A stretch of 64,000 nt of DNA from Catellatospora sp. IY07-71 (GCF_018326265.1 NZ_AP023360.1:2657501-2721500); one strand, 5' to 3'; counted from the stretch's first letter, positions 37,100-47,412 are shown. Translations and numbers: made by a program. The notes: generated by a model not told the origin, from the sequence alone.

Positions 37100-38440
37100 G
37101 TGACGGCGGTGCGGGAACGCGCCGCCGCCAGTGGATACCGCAGGATCGCGGCGCTGGCGCTGCCCGCGCTGGTCGTGCTGGCCGCCGAGCCGCTGTACGT
37201 CCTGGTCGACACCGCCGTGGTGGGACACCTGGGCCGGGTGCCGCTGGCCGCGCTGGGCCTGGCCGGGACGGTGCTGGGGCTGGCGGTGTGGCTCGGCAAC
37301 GTGCTCGCGTACGGCACCACGGGCCGCGCGGCGCGGCGCTTCGGGGCGGGTGACCGGGCGGGGGCGGTCGGCGAGGGCGTGCAGGCGTCCTGGCTGGCGG
37401 TGCTGGCCGGGCTGGCGCTGGTGCTCGCGGCACAGCTGTGCGCGGGGCCGCTGACCCGGGCGCTGTCCGGCAACGGGCCGGAGTCCGCGGCGGTCGCCGC
37501 GCAGGCCGAGCTGTGGCTGCGAGTGGCCTGCCTCGGCGCGCCGTTCATCCTGCTCGCGATGGCGGGCAACGGATGGATGCGGGGCGTGCAGGACACCCGC
37601 CGCCCGCTGTACTACGTGCTCGGGGCCAACCTCGCCTCGGCCGTGCTGTGCCCGCTGCTGGTGTACGGCCTCGGCTGGGGCATGGTCGGCTCCGCCTGGG
37701 CGAACGTGGCCGCGCAGGCTGCGTCCGGCGGCCTGTTCCTGCGCGCGCTGCGGCGCGAGCGGGTGCCGCTGGCCCCGGACTGGGCGGTGCTGCGCCGCCA
37801 GCTGTCCGTCAACGGTGCGCTGCTGGTGCGCGGCGCGGCGTTCCAGGCGTGCTTCCTGTCCGCGGCGGCGGTGGCGGCCCGGTTCGGCGCGGCGGCGCTG
37901 GCCGCGCACCAGATCGCGCTGCAGCTGTGGTTCTTCAGCGCGCTGGTGCTCGACTCGGTGGCGATCGCGGCGCAGTCGCTGGTCGGCGCGGAGCTGGGGG
38001 CGGGCGACACGGCCGCGGCGAAGGCGACCGCGCGGCGGATCACCTGGCTCGGCGGCTGGTGCGGGGTGGCGTTCGCGGTGGTGCTCGGCGCGAGCGTCAC
38101 GGTGCTGCCCGCGCTGTTCGTCGACGATCCCGCGGTATGGGAGCAGGCGGCGCTGATCTGGCCGTGGTTCGCCGTGCTGCTGCCGATGGGCGGGATCGTG
38201 TTCGCGCTCGACGGGGTGCTCATCGGCGCGGGCGACGTGGCGTACCTGCGCAACCTGACCGTCGTCGCGGCCGTGGTGGGCTTCCTGCCGGCGACCTGGC
38301 TCGCGTACGCCCTCGACCTGGGCCTGACCGGGGTGTGGGCAGGGCTCACCCTGTTCATCGTGGTCCGGCTGGTGGCGCTGCTGCTGCGGATGCGCACCGG
38401 CGGCTGGGCCGTGCCGAGTGCGGAGCCGCGGCCCGCCTAG
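37100..38440 (+). CDS. MATE-family efflux transporter (DinF-like)
   Basis: The protein has 446 residues with twelve hydrophobic segments. EPLYVLVDTAVVGHLGRVPLAALGLA is the MATE/DinF signature in the first helices; ARRFGAGDRAGAV and the repeated half (IALQLWFFSALVLDSVAIAAQ, VGAELGAGDTAAA) show the two-lobe design. MATE proteins export cationic compounds using sodium or proton gradients. GTG 37100 has GGGGGAG 5 bases upstream. In M. tuberculosis dinF (Rv2836c) likewise follows the DHH gene. Its TAG stop forms part of a TAGGCT hexamer before truB. Confidence 0.9.
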   Translation: MTAVRERAAASGYRRIAALALPALVVLAAEPLYVLVDTAVVGHLGRVPLAALGLAGTVLGLAVWLGNVLAYGTTGRAARRFGAGDRAGAVGEGVQASWLAVLAGLALVLAAQLCAGPLTRALSGNGPESAAVAAQAELWLRVACLGAPFILLAMAGNGWMRGVQDTRRPLYYVLGANLASAVLCPLLVYGLGWGMVGSAWANVAAQAASGGLFLRALRRERVPLAPDWAVLRRQLSVNGALLVRGAAFQACFLSAAAVAARFGAAALAAHQIALQLWFFSALVLDSVAIAAQSLVGAELGAGDTAAAKATARRITWLGGWCGVAFAVVLGASVTVLPALFVDDPAVWEQAALIWPWFAVLLPMGGIVFALDGVLIGAGDVAYLRNLTVVAAVVGFLPATWLAYALDLGLTGVWAGLTLFIVVRLVALLLRMRTGGWAVPSAEPRPA

Positions 38441-38443
38441 GCT
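38438..38443 (+). promoter_or_regulatory. Possible -10 TAGGCT of truB, overlapping the MATE stop codon
   Basis: TAGGCT starts with the TAG stop of the MATE gene. The truB GTG lies 48 bases further on with its own ribosome site (GAGGAG), so this would give a short-leader transcript. Confidence 0.35.
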
Positions 38444-38491
38444 GGACGTCGGCGCGCGCCCGACCCACGGCGCAGCGGGGCGAGGAGAAGC

Positions 38492-39400
38492 GTGAGCAGC
38501 AGGAAGAACGACCGCCCGGTGACCGACGGGCTGATCGTGGTGGACAAGGCCGGGGGCATGACCTCGCACGACGTGGTCGCCCGGGTGCGCCGCATCGCCG
38601 GCACCCGCAAGGTCGGCCACGGCGGCACGCTGGACCCGATGGCGACGGGCGTGCTGGTGCTCGGCGTGGGCCGGGCCACCCGCCTGCTCACCTACGTCGT
38701 GGGCACGGACAAGGTCTACCGGGGCACCATCCGGCTGGGCCAGGCCACGGTCACCGACGACGCCGAGGGCGACGTCACCGCGAGCACGCCCGCGGGCCAC
38801 GTCACCGACGAGCAGATCCGGGCCGGGCTGGCCGTGCTGATCGGCGAGGTCGACCAGGTGCCGTCCGCGGTCAGCGCCATCAAGATCAACGGGGTGCGCT
38901 CCTACCACCGGGTCCGGCAGGGCGAGCAGGTCGAGCTGCCCGCGCGGCGGGTGACCATCTCCCGGATCGACGTGTCCAGGATCACCCGGCGCGACGACGT
39001 GGTCGACGTCGAGGTGGAGGTGGCCTGCTCGTCGGGCACCTACATCCGCGCGATCGCCCGCGACCTGGGCGCCGCGCTGGGTGTCGGCGGTCACCTCACC
39101 GCGCTCCGGCGCACCGCCGTGGGCGGGTTCACCCTCGCCGAGGCGTACCCCCTCGAAAAGCTCGCGGAGCTCGCCGACCCGGTGGCGCTGCCGCTCGCGC
39201 AGGCCCTGGGCCGCGCCATGCCGGTGCGCACCGTCGACGCGGAGGCGGCGAAGATCGTGTCCCACGGCGGGCCGCTGCCCGCCGTCGGCCAGGCCGGGCC
39301 GTACGGTGTGGTGGGCCCGGACGGGGCCGCGCTCGCCGTCATGTCCGAGCGCGGCGGCCGGGCCAAGGCGGAGATCGTCCTGGTGGGAGGCGAGCAGTGA
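38492..39400 (+). CDS. truB: tRNA pseudouridine(55) synthase
   Basis: The protein has 302 residues. TruB makes pseudouridine 55 in the T-loop of tRNAs. The catalytic aspartate is in GHGGTLDPMATGVLVLGVGRATRL. Other landmarks are GLIVVDKAGGMTSHDVV at the start, KVYRGTIRLGQATVTDDAEG, VPSAVSAIKINGVRSY and CSSGTYIRAIARDLG. A C-terminal PUA-like segment follows (about residues 240-302). GTG 38492 has GAGGAG upstream. The stop overlaps the ribF start (TGATG). Confidence 0.96.
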   Translation: MSSRKNDRPVTDGLIVVDKAGGMTSHDVVARVRRIAGTRKVGHGGTLDPMATGVLVLGVGRATRLLTYVVGTDKVYRGTIRLGQATVTDDAEGDVTASTPAGHVTDEQIRAGLAVLIGEVDQVPSAVSAIKINGVRSYHRVRQGEQVELPARRVTISRIDVSRITRRDDVVDVEVEVACSSGTYIRAIARDLGAALGVGGHLTALRRTAVGGFTLAEAYPLEKLAELADPVALPLAQALGRAMPVRTVDAEAAKIVSHGGPLPAVGQAGPYGVVGPDGAALAVMSERGGRAKAEIVLVGGEQ

Positions 39401-40335
39401 TGCAGCGCTGGCGGGGGTACGACGCGGCGCCCGGCGGGTGGGGCCGGTCGGTGGTGACCATCGGCGTCTTCGACGGCGTGCACACCGGGCACCAGCAGAC
39501 CATCGGCCACACCGTGAAGCGGGCCCGGGAGCTGGGCCTGCCCGCCGTCGTGCTCACCTTCGACCCGCACCCGTCCGAGGTGGTGCGGCCCGGCTCGCAC
39601 CCCGCCGTGCTCACCTCGCCGCTGCGCAAGGCCGAGCTGATCGAGGGCCTGGGCGTGGACGTGCTGTGCGTGCAGCCGTTCACGCTGGAGTTCTCGAAGC
39701 TCGACGCCGACCGGTTCGTGCACGACGTGCTCGTCGAGCACCTGCACGCGGCGCTGGTCGTGGTGGGGGAGAACTTCCGCTTCGGCCACAAGGCCGCCGG
39801 TGACGTGGAGCTGCTCGCGAAGCTGGGCCGCACGTTCGGCTTCGCCGTGGAGTCGGCGCCGCTGGTCACCGGTGACGGGACGATCTTCTCGTCGACGTAC
39901 GTGCGGGCGTGCGTGGACGCCGGTGACATCGAGACGGCGGCGGCGGTGCTCGGCCGGCCGCACCGGCTGGAGGGCGTCGTGGTCCGCGGCGACCAGCGCG
40001 GGCGCGAGATCGGCTTCCCGACGGCGAACCTGATGGTGGCGAAGTACGCCGCCGTGCCCGCGGACGGGGTGTACGCGGCCTGGCTGGTGCGCGGCAACGA
40101 CCGGCTGCCCGCCGCGGTGTCGATCGGCACCAACCCGACGTTCTCCGGGCAGGACCGCCGGGTCGAGGCCTATGTGCTCGACTTCACCGGCGACCTGTAC
40201 GGCGAGCGCCTGGCCCTGGACTTCGTCAGCCACCTCCGCCCGACACTGAAGTTCGACGGCATCCCCGCCCTGGTCGAGGCGATCGAGGACGACGTCGCCC
40301 GCACGCGCGCGGTCCTGGGCGTGCCGAAGCCGTAG
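39400..40335 (+). CDS. ribF: Bifunctional riboflavin kinase/FAD synthetase
   Basis: The protein has 311 residues. The FAD-synthetase half has VVTIGVFDGVHTGHQQTI, LTFDPHPSEV, FRFGHKAAGDV and SSTYVRACV. The kinase half has GREIGFPTANL and DGVYAAWLV, with VEAYVLDFTGDLYGERL and LRPTLKFDGIPALVEAIEDD near the end. It makes FMN and FAD from riboflavin. ATG 39400 overlaps the truB stop. The TAG stop is part of the presumed -10 (TAGGAT) of the next gene, where an accessory fic gene separates ribF from rpsO. Confidence 0.96.
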   Translation: MQRWRGYDAAPGGWGRSVVTIGVFDGVHTGHQQTIGHTVKRARELGLPAVVLTFDPHPSEVVRPGSHPAVLTSPLRKAELIEGLGVDVLCVQPFTLEFSKLDADRFVHDVLVEHLHAALVVVGENFRFGHKAAGDVELLAKLGRTFGFAVESAPLVTGDGTIFSSTYVRACVDAGDIETAAAVLGRPHRLEGVVVRGDQRGREIGFPTANLMVAKYAAVPADGVYAAWLVRGNDRLPAAVSIGTNPTFSGQDRRVEAYVLDFTGDLYGERLALDFVSHLRPTLKFDGIPALVEAIEDDVARTRAVLGVPKP

Positions 40336-40338
40336 GAT
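40333..40338 (+). promoter_or_regulatory. -10 hexamer TAGGAT of fic, overlapping the ribF stop
   Basis: The TAG stop of ribF (40333-40335) begins TAGGAT, which ends 8 bases before GTG 40347. This suggests fic has its own leaderless transcript. Confidence 0.55.
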
Positions 40339-40346
40339 CGGCGGCT

Positions 40347-41738
40347 GTGAACACCCCGTGGCGTGAGGTCGAGCCGCTGCCGATGCTGAACGGCGCGGTG
40401 TCACCGGTGCTGCTCACGGTCGACTCGCTGCGCACGGCGTGGGAGCGGTCGATCGCGCAGGCGCCGCCGGCGGAGTTCGCCGAGGCCCGGCAGCGCAGCC
40501 TGCGCCGGCACGCTATCGAGACCGGCATCATCGAGCGGTTGTACGACCTCGACTGGGGAGTGACCGAGGCACTGGTCGCCGAGGGCATCACCGCTGAGGT
40601 CGCGGCCCGCGAGGGCGGGGTGAGCGACGAGGCGTTCGACCTCATGCGTGATCAGCTCGGGGCGTTGGAGTATCTGGTCGAGGCCGTCCGGGACGGGCGG
40701 GACCTGTCGGTGTTCTTCGTGCGCGAGCTGCACCAGCTCATCACGCGCCACCAGCCGACGTACGAGGCGCGCGACGCGCTCGGCCGGGTGGTCCAGGTTC
40801 CGCTGCCGCAGGGGGAGTGGAAGGCCCAGGCCAACCACGTCCGGCGGCCCGACGGCACCATGCTGGAGTACACGCCGCCGGAGCACGTGCCGGGACAGAT
40901 GGACCGGCTGGTCGAGCTGTACAAAGCGACCGAGGGCGCGCACCCGGTGGTACGCGCGGCGTGGCTGCACCACCGGTTCATCTGCATCCACCCGTTCGCC
41001 GACGGCAACGGGCGGGTAGCTCGCGCCCTGACCCTCCTCGTGCTGCTGCGCGAACGCTACGCACCGCTGGTGGTGGACCGCCGCAACCGCCCCGACTACA
41101 TCGCTGCCCTGGATGCCGCGAACGACGGCGACCTGCGCCCACTCGTCCATCTGTTCGCCCAGCTGGAGATCTACTCCCTGCGCGCCGAACTGGAACGGCC
41201 TGCGCTGACGATCGCGGCCACCAGCAGCGCGGCCACGATCGCCCGCGCCCACGTGGAACGGCTGGTAGATCTCGGGCGGATCGCCGGCGAGGGTGCCGCT
41301 GCCGGTGCGGCGACCATCGCGGACATGCTTTCCCGTCGCATCACCGGGCAGCTTGACGGCATCGCCGGTCAGGTGAGGACCGCCTTCTTGGCATTGGATC
41401 CGGAAGCCGGCGCGCGGGTCGACTCGGAGACGAAGCCGAACTGGGTGAACGTCTATGTGAAGCTGGTGGTGCTGGACAAGGAGCTGTACTACTACGTCAC
41501 GCTGCGGCCCGTCGGCTCGGTCGGAGCCGTCGCGGTGGATGTCTTGGCCATGTACCAGTACCTGGACGACGGGGATGTGATGGTGGGGACGTCGCTCCTG
41601 GGTGATCTGGCTCCCACCGACGCTGCGATGGTCGTCGCTCCGGGCCCGGCGCAGGAGGGTGGCTTCGCCGCGGTCGAGGAGCTGATCGAGCGCACCTTCG
41701 CGCTCGCGGTCGACCGGTTCTCCCGGCGTCTCTACTAG
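40347..41738 (+). CDS. Fic-domain protein (AMPylator-type)
   Basis: The protein has 463 residues. The Fic core motif HPFADGNGRVAR matches HxFxDGNGRxxR fully, so it is likely catalytic, transferring AMP or another nucleotide to a target hydroxyl. Upstream, RRHAIETGIIERLYDLD resembles the N-terminal inhibitory helix ([S/T]xxxE) of self-inhibited Fic proteins. The flap region lies around VPLPQGEWKAQANHVRRPDG. The last 150 residues are a separate domain without a recognised family (LYYYVTLRPVGSVGAVAVDVL). It interrupts ribF-rpsO and looks like an accessory insertion. The target is unknown. Confidence 0.9.
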   Translation: MNTPWREVEPLPMLNGAVSPVLLTVDSLRTAWERSIAQAPPAEFAEARQRSLRRHAIETGIIERLYDLDWGVTEALVAEGITAEVAAREGGVSDEAFDLMRDQLGALEYLVEAVRDGRDLSVFFVRELHQLITRHQPTYEARDALGRVVQVPLPQGEWKAQANHVRRPDGTMLEYTPPEHVPGQMDRLVELYKATEGAHPVVRAAWLHHRFICIHPFADGNGRVARALTLLVLLRERYAPLVVDRRNRPDYIAALDAANDGDLRPLVHLFAQLEIYSLRAELERPALTIAATSSAATIARAHVERLVDLGRIAGEGAAAGAATIADMLSRRITGQLDGIAGQVRTAFLALDPEAGARVDSETKPNWVNVYVKLVVLDKELYYYVTLRPVGSVGAVAVDVLAMYQYLDDGDVMVGTSLLGDLAPTDAAMVVAPGPAQEGGFAAVEELIERTFALAVDRFSRRLY

Positions 41739-41774
41739 CGGCGATGATCGCTGTCTGCTAGCGGCGATGATCGC
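41735..41774. repeat. Direct repeat CTAGCGGCGATGATCGC at the fic 3' end
   Basis: The 17-base word occurs at 41735-41751, overlapping the fic stop, and at 41758-41774, running into the family A element. It could mark the insertion of the element or a slippage duplication. Confidence 0.7.
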
Positions 41775-41829
41775 GGCTTCGTGTCAAGATCTGTGGTCTG
41801 GCCGCACTTTCTGACACGAACCGGCGATC
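41769..41829. repeat. Family A intergenic inverted repeat, copy 6
   Basis: Arms 41769-41786 and 41812-41829; 61 bases from GATC to GATC; loop with TGTGGTCTGGCC as in copies 2 and 3. It lies between fic and rpsO. Confidence 0.85.
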
Positions 41830-41923
41830 TTGGCCGCGGCGCGCGCGGGCACGTCGGGTGGGGTACACGCCGTCGGGAACGCGTGGTTTGCGTATCCCGT
41901 GGGGGTCGTGTCCCACGTCCTGG

Positions 41924-41929
41924 TAGCCT
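41924..41929 (+). promoter_or_regulatory. Possible -10 TAGCCT of rpsO
   Basis: TAGCCT lies 94 bases before rpsO in the gap after the family A repeat. No good -35 is visible. rpsO itself has a proper ribosome site (TTAGGGAGAAC), so a leader of about 85 bases would fit. Confidence 0.35.
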
Positions 41930-42023
41930 TGAGGGGACGCCGGGTCACCGGTGTCGGCCTCGTATGCCCTGCCCGACGCCGTGGGGATATTGAGGTGGCA
42001 AAGAACCCACAGTTAGGGAGAAC

Positions 42024-42293
42024 ATGGCGCTCGACGCTGCAGTCAAGACCCAGATCATGGCGGACTACGCCACCGTCGAAGGGGACACCGGTTCGCCGGA
42101 GGTCCAGGTGGCCGTCCTCACCAAGCGGATCCAGGATCTGACCGAGCACCTCAAGCTGCACAAGCACGACCACCACAGCCGTCGTGGTCTGCTGCTGCTG
42201 GTGGGCCGCCGCAAGCGGCTCCTGGCGTACCTGCAGAAGTCGGACATCGCCCGCTACCGTGCGCTCATCGAGCGCCTCGGCCTGCGCCGATGA
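42024..42293 (+). CDS. rpsO: 30S ribosomal protein S15
   Basis: The protein has 89 residues, standard for S15. [51 protein letters not shown] is the whole conserved body of this four-helix 16S rRNA binder (central domain). GGGAGAAC precedes the ATG. As in most bacteria it is followed by pnp. In E. coli S15 represses its own translation; whether that holds here cannot be read from the sequence. Confidence 0.98.
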   Translation: MALDAAVKTQIMADYATVEGDTGSPEVQVAVLTKRIQDLTEHLKLHKHDHHSRRGLLLLVGRRKRLLAYLQKSDIARYRALIERLGLRR

Positions 42294-42298
42294 TCTGA

Positions 42299-42326
42299 CG
42301 GGGGAGCGGCATCTGTCGCTCCCCCG
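42299..42326 (+). terminator. Hairpin after rpsO (terminator or processing site)
   Basis: CGGGGGAGCG (42299-42308) and CGCTCCCCCG (42317-42326) pair perfectly with an 8-base loop, starting 5 bases after the rpsO stop. In the rpsO-pnp arrangement such a hairpin may terminate partly and protect the rpsO 3' end. Confidence 0.7.
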
Positions 42327-42410
42327 ACGTTTGACAAGACGAAAAGGCACGCACCCGCCGTCGGGGGACATCCGGCGCCGGCGCAGGCAACACACCCAGA
42401 GCCGGTATGG

Positions 42411-42468
42411 GTCGGTCCTCGGTAGTGGTGTCCGGAGCAAGCTCCGGGCGCTTCGATCGAAGACCGAC
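42411..42468 (+). promoter_or_regulatory. Structured pnp leader
   Basis: GTCGGTC (42411-42417) can pair with GACCGAC (42462-42468), enclosing a perfect CCGGAGC...GCTCCGG hairpin (42432-42447) and the TTCGATCGAA palindrome. It lies 57 bases upstream of pnp. In E. coli a leader stem cut by RNase III underlies PNPase autoregulation; a parallel here is inferred only. Confidence 0.45.
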
Positions 42469-42524
42469 TGTCCCACCCGAGTAGGGGTCGCTCGCGTGCC
42501 GCGACAGAAGGAGCACACAGCTTC

Positions 42525-44864
42525 ATGACCGAGCACAACCTCGGCGAACAGACCAGCAAGGCCGTGATCGACAACGGGTCGTTCGGCACCCGTGAGATCA
42601 TCTTCTCCACCGGACGCCTGGCCCGCCAGGCCGCCGGCTCCGTCATCGCCCAGCTGGGCGACACCGTGGTCCTCTCCGCGACCACCGCCAGCAAGCAGCC
42701 CAAGGACCAGTTCGACTTCTTCCCGCTGACGGTGGACGTCGAGGAGCGGATGTACGCCGCCGGCCGGATCCCGGGCTCGTTCTTCCGCCGGGAGGGCCGT
42801 CCGTCCGAGGACGCGATCCTCACCTGCCGCCTGATCGACCGGCCGCTGCGCCCGTCGTTCGTCAAGGGCCTGCGCAACGAGGTCCAGGTCGTCGAGACGA
42901 TCCTGTCGCTCGACCCGGCCCACCCGTACGACGTGGTCGCGATCAACGCGGCGAGCATGTCGACCAAGCTGTCCGGCCTGCCGTTCAGCGGCCCGATCGG
43001 CGCGACCCGCGTCGCGCACATCGACGGCCAGTGGGTGGCCTTCCCGACCCACGCCGAGCTGGAGCGCGCCACCTTCGACATGGTCGTGGCCGGCCGCACC
43101 CTCGAGGACGGCGACGTCGCCGTCATGATGGTCGAGGCCGAGGCCACCGAGCACACCCACAAGCTCGTCGCGGACGGCGCCGTCGCGCCGACCGAGGAGA
43201 TCGTGGCCGGCGGCCTGGAGGCGGCCAAGGTCGCCATCCGTGAGCTGTGCCGGGCGCAGAGCGAGCTGGCCGCGGTCGCCGCGAAGCCGGTCACCGAGTT
43301 CCCGGTCTTCCTGGACTACCAGGACGACGTGTACGCGGCCGTGAAGGCGGCGGCGGGCACCGAGGTCGCCGAGGCGCTGAAGATCGTCGGCAAGGCCGAC
43401 CGCGAAGAGGCGCTCGACCTGGTCAAGGAGAAGGTCGTCGGCGCGGTGACCCCGCAGTTCGAGGGCCGCGAGAAGGAGGTCCCGGCCGCCTTCCGCTCGC
43501 TGACCAAGCACGAGGTGCGTCACCGCGTGCTGCGCGACGGCGTCCGCATCGACGGCCGCGGCACCCGCGACATCCGCGACCTGACCGCCGAGGTGCAGGT
43601 GCTCCCGCGCGTGCACGGCTCGGCGCTGTTCGAGCGCGGCGAGACCCAGATCCTGGGCGTCACCACGCTGAACATGCTGCGCATGGAGCAGGCGCTGGAC
43701 ACCCTGTCGCCGGCGAAGACCAAGCGCTACATGCACAACTACAACTTCCCGCCGTACTCGACCGGTGAGACCGGCCGGGTGGGCTCGCCGAAGCGCCGCG
43801 AGATCGGCCACGGCGCGCTGGCGGAGCGGGCGCTGATCCCGGTGCTGCCCTCGCGCGAGGAGTTCCCGTACGCGATCCGGCAGGTGTCGGAGGCGCTGGG
43901 CTCCAACGGCTCGACCTCGATGGGCTCGGTCTGCGCGTCCACGATGTCGCTGCTGAGCGCCGGTGTGCCGCTGAAGGCGCCGGTCGCCGGCATCGCCATG
44001 GGCCTCATCTCCGACGAGGTCGACGGCAAGACCCAGTACGTGACGCTGACCGACATCCTCGGTGCCGAGGACGCGTTCGGCGACATGGACTTCAAGGTCG
44101 CCGGCACCGCGGAGTACGTCACCGCCCTGCAGCTGGACACCAAGCTCGACGGCATCCCGTCGGACGTGCTGGCCGCCGCGCTGCAGCAGGCCAACGAGGC
44201 GCGCGCGACGATCCTCGGCGTGATGGCCGCGGCCATCGCCGCGCCGGGCGAGATGAGCGACTACGCGCCGCGGGTCACCACGGTGAAGATCCCGGTCGAC
44301 AAGATCGGTATGGTCATCGGCCCGAAGGGCCAGACCATCAACGCGATCCAGGACGAGACCGGCGCCGAGATCTCCATCGAGGACGACGGCACGATCTACG
44401 TCGGCGCGACCGACGGCCCGTCGGCGCAGGCCGCCGTCGAGCGGATCAACGCCATCGCGAACCCGACCCTGCCGAAGGTGGGCGACCGTTTCCTGGGCAC
44501 CGTGGTGAAGACGGCGGCGTTCGGCGCCTTCGTCTCGCTGCTGCCCGGCCGTGACGGCCTGCTGCACATCTCCAAGGTGGGCGACGGCAAGCGGGTCGAG
44601 CGGGTCGAGGACTTCCTCAACGTCGGCGACAAGGTCGAGGTCGTCATCGCCGACATCGACGCGCGCGGCAAGGTGTACCTTGACAAGATCGGCCCCGACG
44701 GCAACCCGATCGTCTCCGACAAGGCGCCCCGCGAGGGCGGCGAGCGCGGCGGCGACCGGGGCGGCGACCGTGCACCGCGCGGTGACCGTGGCGGCGACCG
44801 GGGTGGCGACCGTGCCCCGCGCAGCGACGACGGCGAGCGCCGTCGGCGCACCCGCCGCGACTGA
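42525..44864 (+). CDS. pnp: Polyribonucleotide nucleotidyltransferase (PNPase)
   Basis: The protein has 779 residues. Two RNase PH domains (about 20-240 and 330-560) flank a helical linker. The second contains [10 protein letters not shown], with catalytic-site aspartates. The KH domain has [20 protein letters not shown] and the S1 domain [20 protein letters not shown]. The tail carries repeated [11 protein letters not shown], an Arg/Gly-rich RNA-binding-like end of the mycobacterial GpsI type. It degrades RNA 3' to 5' with phosphate and can also add nucleotides. GAAGGAG lies about 11 bases before the ATG. Confidence 0.98.
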   Translation: MTEHNLGEQTSKAVIDNGSFGTREIIFSTGRLARQAAGSVIAQLGDTVVLSATTASKQPKDQFDFFPLTVDVEERMYAAGRIPGSFFRREGRPSEDAILTCRLIDRPLRPSFVKGLRNEVQVVETILSLDPAHPYDVVAINAASMSTKLSGLPFSGPIGATRVAHIDGQWVAFPTHAELERATFDMVVAGRTLEDGDVAVMMVEAEATEHTHKLVADGAVAPTEEIVAGGLEAAKVAIRELCRAQSELAAVAAKPVTEFPVFLDYQDDVYAAVKAAAGTEVAEALKIVGKADREEALDLVKEKVVGAVTPQFEGREKEVPAAFRSLTKHEVRHRVLRDGVRIDGRGTRDIRDLTAEVQVLPRVHGSALFERGETQILGVTTLNMLRMEQALDTLSPAKTKRYMHNYNFPPYSTGETGRVGSPKRREIGHGALAERALIPVLPSREEFPYAIRQVSEALGSNGSTSMGSVCASTMSLLSAGVPLKAPVAGIAMGLISDEVDGKTQYVTLTDILGAEDAFGDMDFKVAGTAEYVTALQLDTKLDGIPSDVLAAALQQANEARATILGVMAAAIAAPGEMSDYAPRVTTVKIPVDKIGMVIGPKGQTINAIQDETGAEISIEDDGTIYVGATDGPSAQAAVERINAIANPTLPKVGDRFLGTVVKTAAFGAFVSLLPGRDGLLHISKVGDGKRVERVEDFLNVGDKVEVVIADIDARGKVYLDKIGPDGNPIVSDKAPREGGERGGDRGGDRAPRGDRGGDRGGDRAPRSDDGERRRRTRRD

Positions 44865-44897
44865 CGCTCGTCGGTGAACAGCAAGAACAGCTAGCCA

Positions 44898-44935
44898 CAC
44901 AGCCCGCGGGGAAGATCTCTTCCCCGCGGGCTGTG
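44898..44935 (+). terminator. Terminator after pnp
   Basis: A perfect 18-base inverted repeat (44898-44915 and 44918-44935, CACAGCCCGCGGGGAAGA) with a two-base centre lies 33 bases after the pnp stop and 24 bases before the M16 gene. Confidence 0.8.
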
Positions 44936-44959
44936 CCCGTTACCCGCACTTGAGGAACC

Positions 44960-46339
44960 GTGCCGCCCATGTCTTCTGCACCCGCCACCTCCGGCGAGCC
45001 CGTGCCGCAGCCCCGTGCCGAGAAGCGGCCGCGGCCGGTCACCCGTACGGTCGACACCGACCCGCTGGGCGGGACGGTACGGCGTACCGTGCTGCCCAAC
45101 GGGATGCGGATCCTGACCGAGGCCGTGCCCGCGATGCGCAGCGTCACCTTCGGCATCTGGGTCGGCGTCGGCTCCCGCGACGAGGCACCGCAGCTGGGCG
45201 GGGCCTCGCACTTCCTGGAGCACCTGCTGTTCAAGGGCACCCGCAAGCGCTCCGCGCTGGACATCTCGGCGCAGATCGAGGCGGTCGGCGGCGAGACCAA
45301 CGCGTACACCGCCAAGGAGTACACCTGCTACTACGCGCGGGTGCTCGACGAGGACCTGCCGCTGGCCATCGACGTCATGTGCGACGCGGTCGCCGACTCG
45401 GTGCTGGCCGAGGCCGACGTGGAGACCGAGCGCGGGGTGATCCTCGAAGAGATCGCCATGCACGCCGACGAGCCCGGCGACGAGGTGCACGACCTGCACG
45501 CCGAGGTCCTCTACGGCGACCACCCGCTGGGCCGGCTCATCTCCGGCACGGTCGAGACCATCACGCCGATGACCCGCAAGCAGATCAACAGCTTCTACCG
45601 CCGCCGGTACGCCCCGCCGGTGATCGTGGTGGCGGCCGCCGGCAACCTCGACCACAACACCGTGGTCAAGCTGGTCCAGCAGAGCTTCGCCGGTACGCCG
45701 CTGGGCGACGCGCCCGCCGCCGAGCCCGAGCCGACCCGCTCGCCGCACACGCGGGTCAAGCACCGGCCCGCCGGGGTCCTGGTCCGCGAGGACGACACCG
45801 AGCAGGCCCACCTGGTGCTCGGCGGACCCGCCCTGCACCGGCACGACGAGCGCCGTTTCGCCCTCGGCGTGCTGAACAACGTGCTCGGCGGCGGCATGTC
45901 CAGCCGCCTGTTCCAGCAGATCCGGGAGAAGCGCGGCCTGGCGTACTCGGTGTACTCCTACACCTCGCAGTACGCCGAGACGGGCAGCTTCGCGGTGTAC
46001 GCCGGCTGCGCCCCCGCCAAGACCGACGAGGTGCTCGCCCTCATCCGCCAGGAACTCGCCGACACCGCCGCCCACGGCATCACCGCCGAGGAACTGCGCC
46101 GCGGCAAGGGCATGCTCAAGGGCTCCCTGGTCCTCGGCCTAGAAGACACCGGCTCCCGCATGAGCCGCCTCGGCAAGGGCGAACTCCTCCACGGCGACCT
46201 CATGTCCGTCGACGAGATCCTCCGCCGCATCGACGCCGTCACCCTCGACGACGTCAACCACATCGCCGCCAAAATCCTCACCACCCCCATGTCCCTGGCC
46301 GTGGTAGGCCCCTTCGACGCCTCCACCTTCACCCTCTGA
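44960..46339 (+). CDS. M16-family zinc peptidase (PepR-like processing protease)
   Basis: The protein has 459 residues from GTG 44960; ATG 44969 is the alternative. A GAGGA ribosome site 3 or 12 bases away does not settle the choice. The inverted zinc motif is SHFLEHLLFKGT (HxxEH), with the third ligand in ERGVILEEIAM. A second M16 domain follows, with LGGGMSSRLFQQIREKRGLAYSV. Homologues (Rv2782c) lie directly after gpsI/pnp. It probably degrades short peptides in the cytoplasm; the substrate is unknown. Confidence 0.92.
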   Translation: MPPMSSAPATSGEPVPQPRAEKRPRPVTRTVDTDPLGGTVRRTVLPNGMRILTEAVPAMRSVTFGIWVGVGSRDEAPQLGGASHFLEHLLFKGTRKRSALDISAQIEAVGGETNAYTAKEYTCYYARVLDEDLPLAIDVMCDAVADSVLAEADVETERGVILEEIAMHADEPGDEVHDLHAEVLYGDHPLGRLISGTVETITPMTRKQINSFYRRRYAPPVIVVAAAGNLDHNTVVKLVQQSFAGTPLGDAPAAEPEPTRSPHTRVKHRPAGVLVREDDTEQAHLVLGGPALHRHDERRFALGVLNNVLGGGMSSRLFQQIREKRGLAYSVYSYTSQYAETGSFAVYAGCAPAKTDEVLALIRQELADTAAHGITAEELRRGKGMLKGSLVLGLEDTGSRMSRLGKGELLHGDLMSVDEILRRIDAVTLDDVNHIAAKILTTPMSLAVVGPFDASTFTL

Positions 46340-47245
<906 letters not shown>

Positions 47246-47298
47246 CCCGCCTCGCCTCGCCGGGAATGCGCGGGGCTGGGCTCAGGACCGCTGTGCTC

Positions 47299-47387
47299 AA
47301 GATCGCGTTGATCTTGCGCGTGTTGTGGGTGCGACACGCCCTATCCGGGCATATCCCCAACACTTCGCGCAAGATCAACGCGATCTT
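47299..47387. repeat. Family D intergenic inverted repeat, copy 3 (perfect arms)
   Basis: A perfect 22-base inverted repeat (47299-47320 and 47366-47387). The core from TGATCTTGCG (47309) to CGCAAGATCA (47377) is 69 bases. It contains GTTGTGGGTGCGACACGCC (47322-47340). It lies between convergent dapB and a GNAT gene. Confidence 0.9.
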
Positions 47388-47412
47388 CGCCTGTGCGCGC
47401 TCGGGGCGGTGA

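Noticed and set aside
42331-42336. TTGACA as a -35 box for pnp
   Set aside because: It is a perfect -35, but no TANNNT lies 15-19 bases downstream, so no promoter can be supported.
41784-44900. Minus-strand open frame of about 1038 codons opposite rpsO and pnp
   Set aside because: Same reason: it covers two certain genes and a repeat, and its product looks like random His/Arg/Asp-rich sequence.
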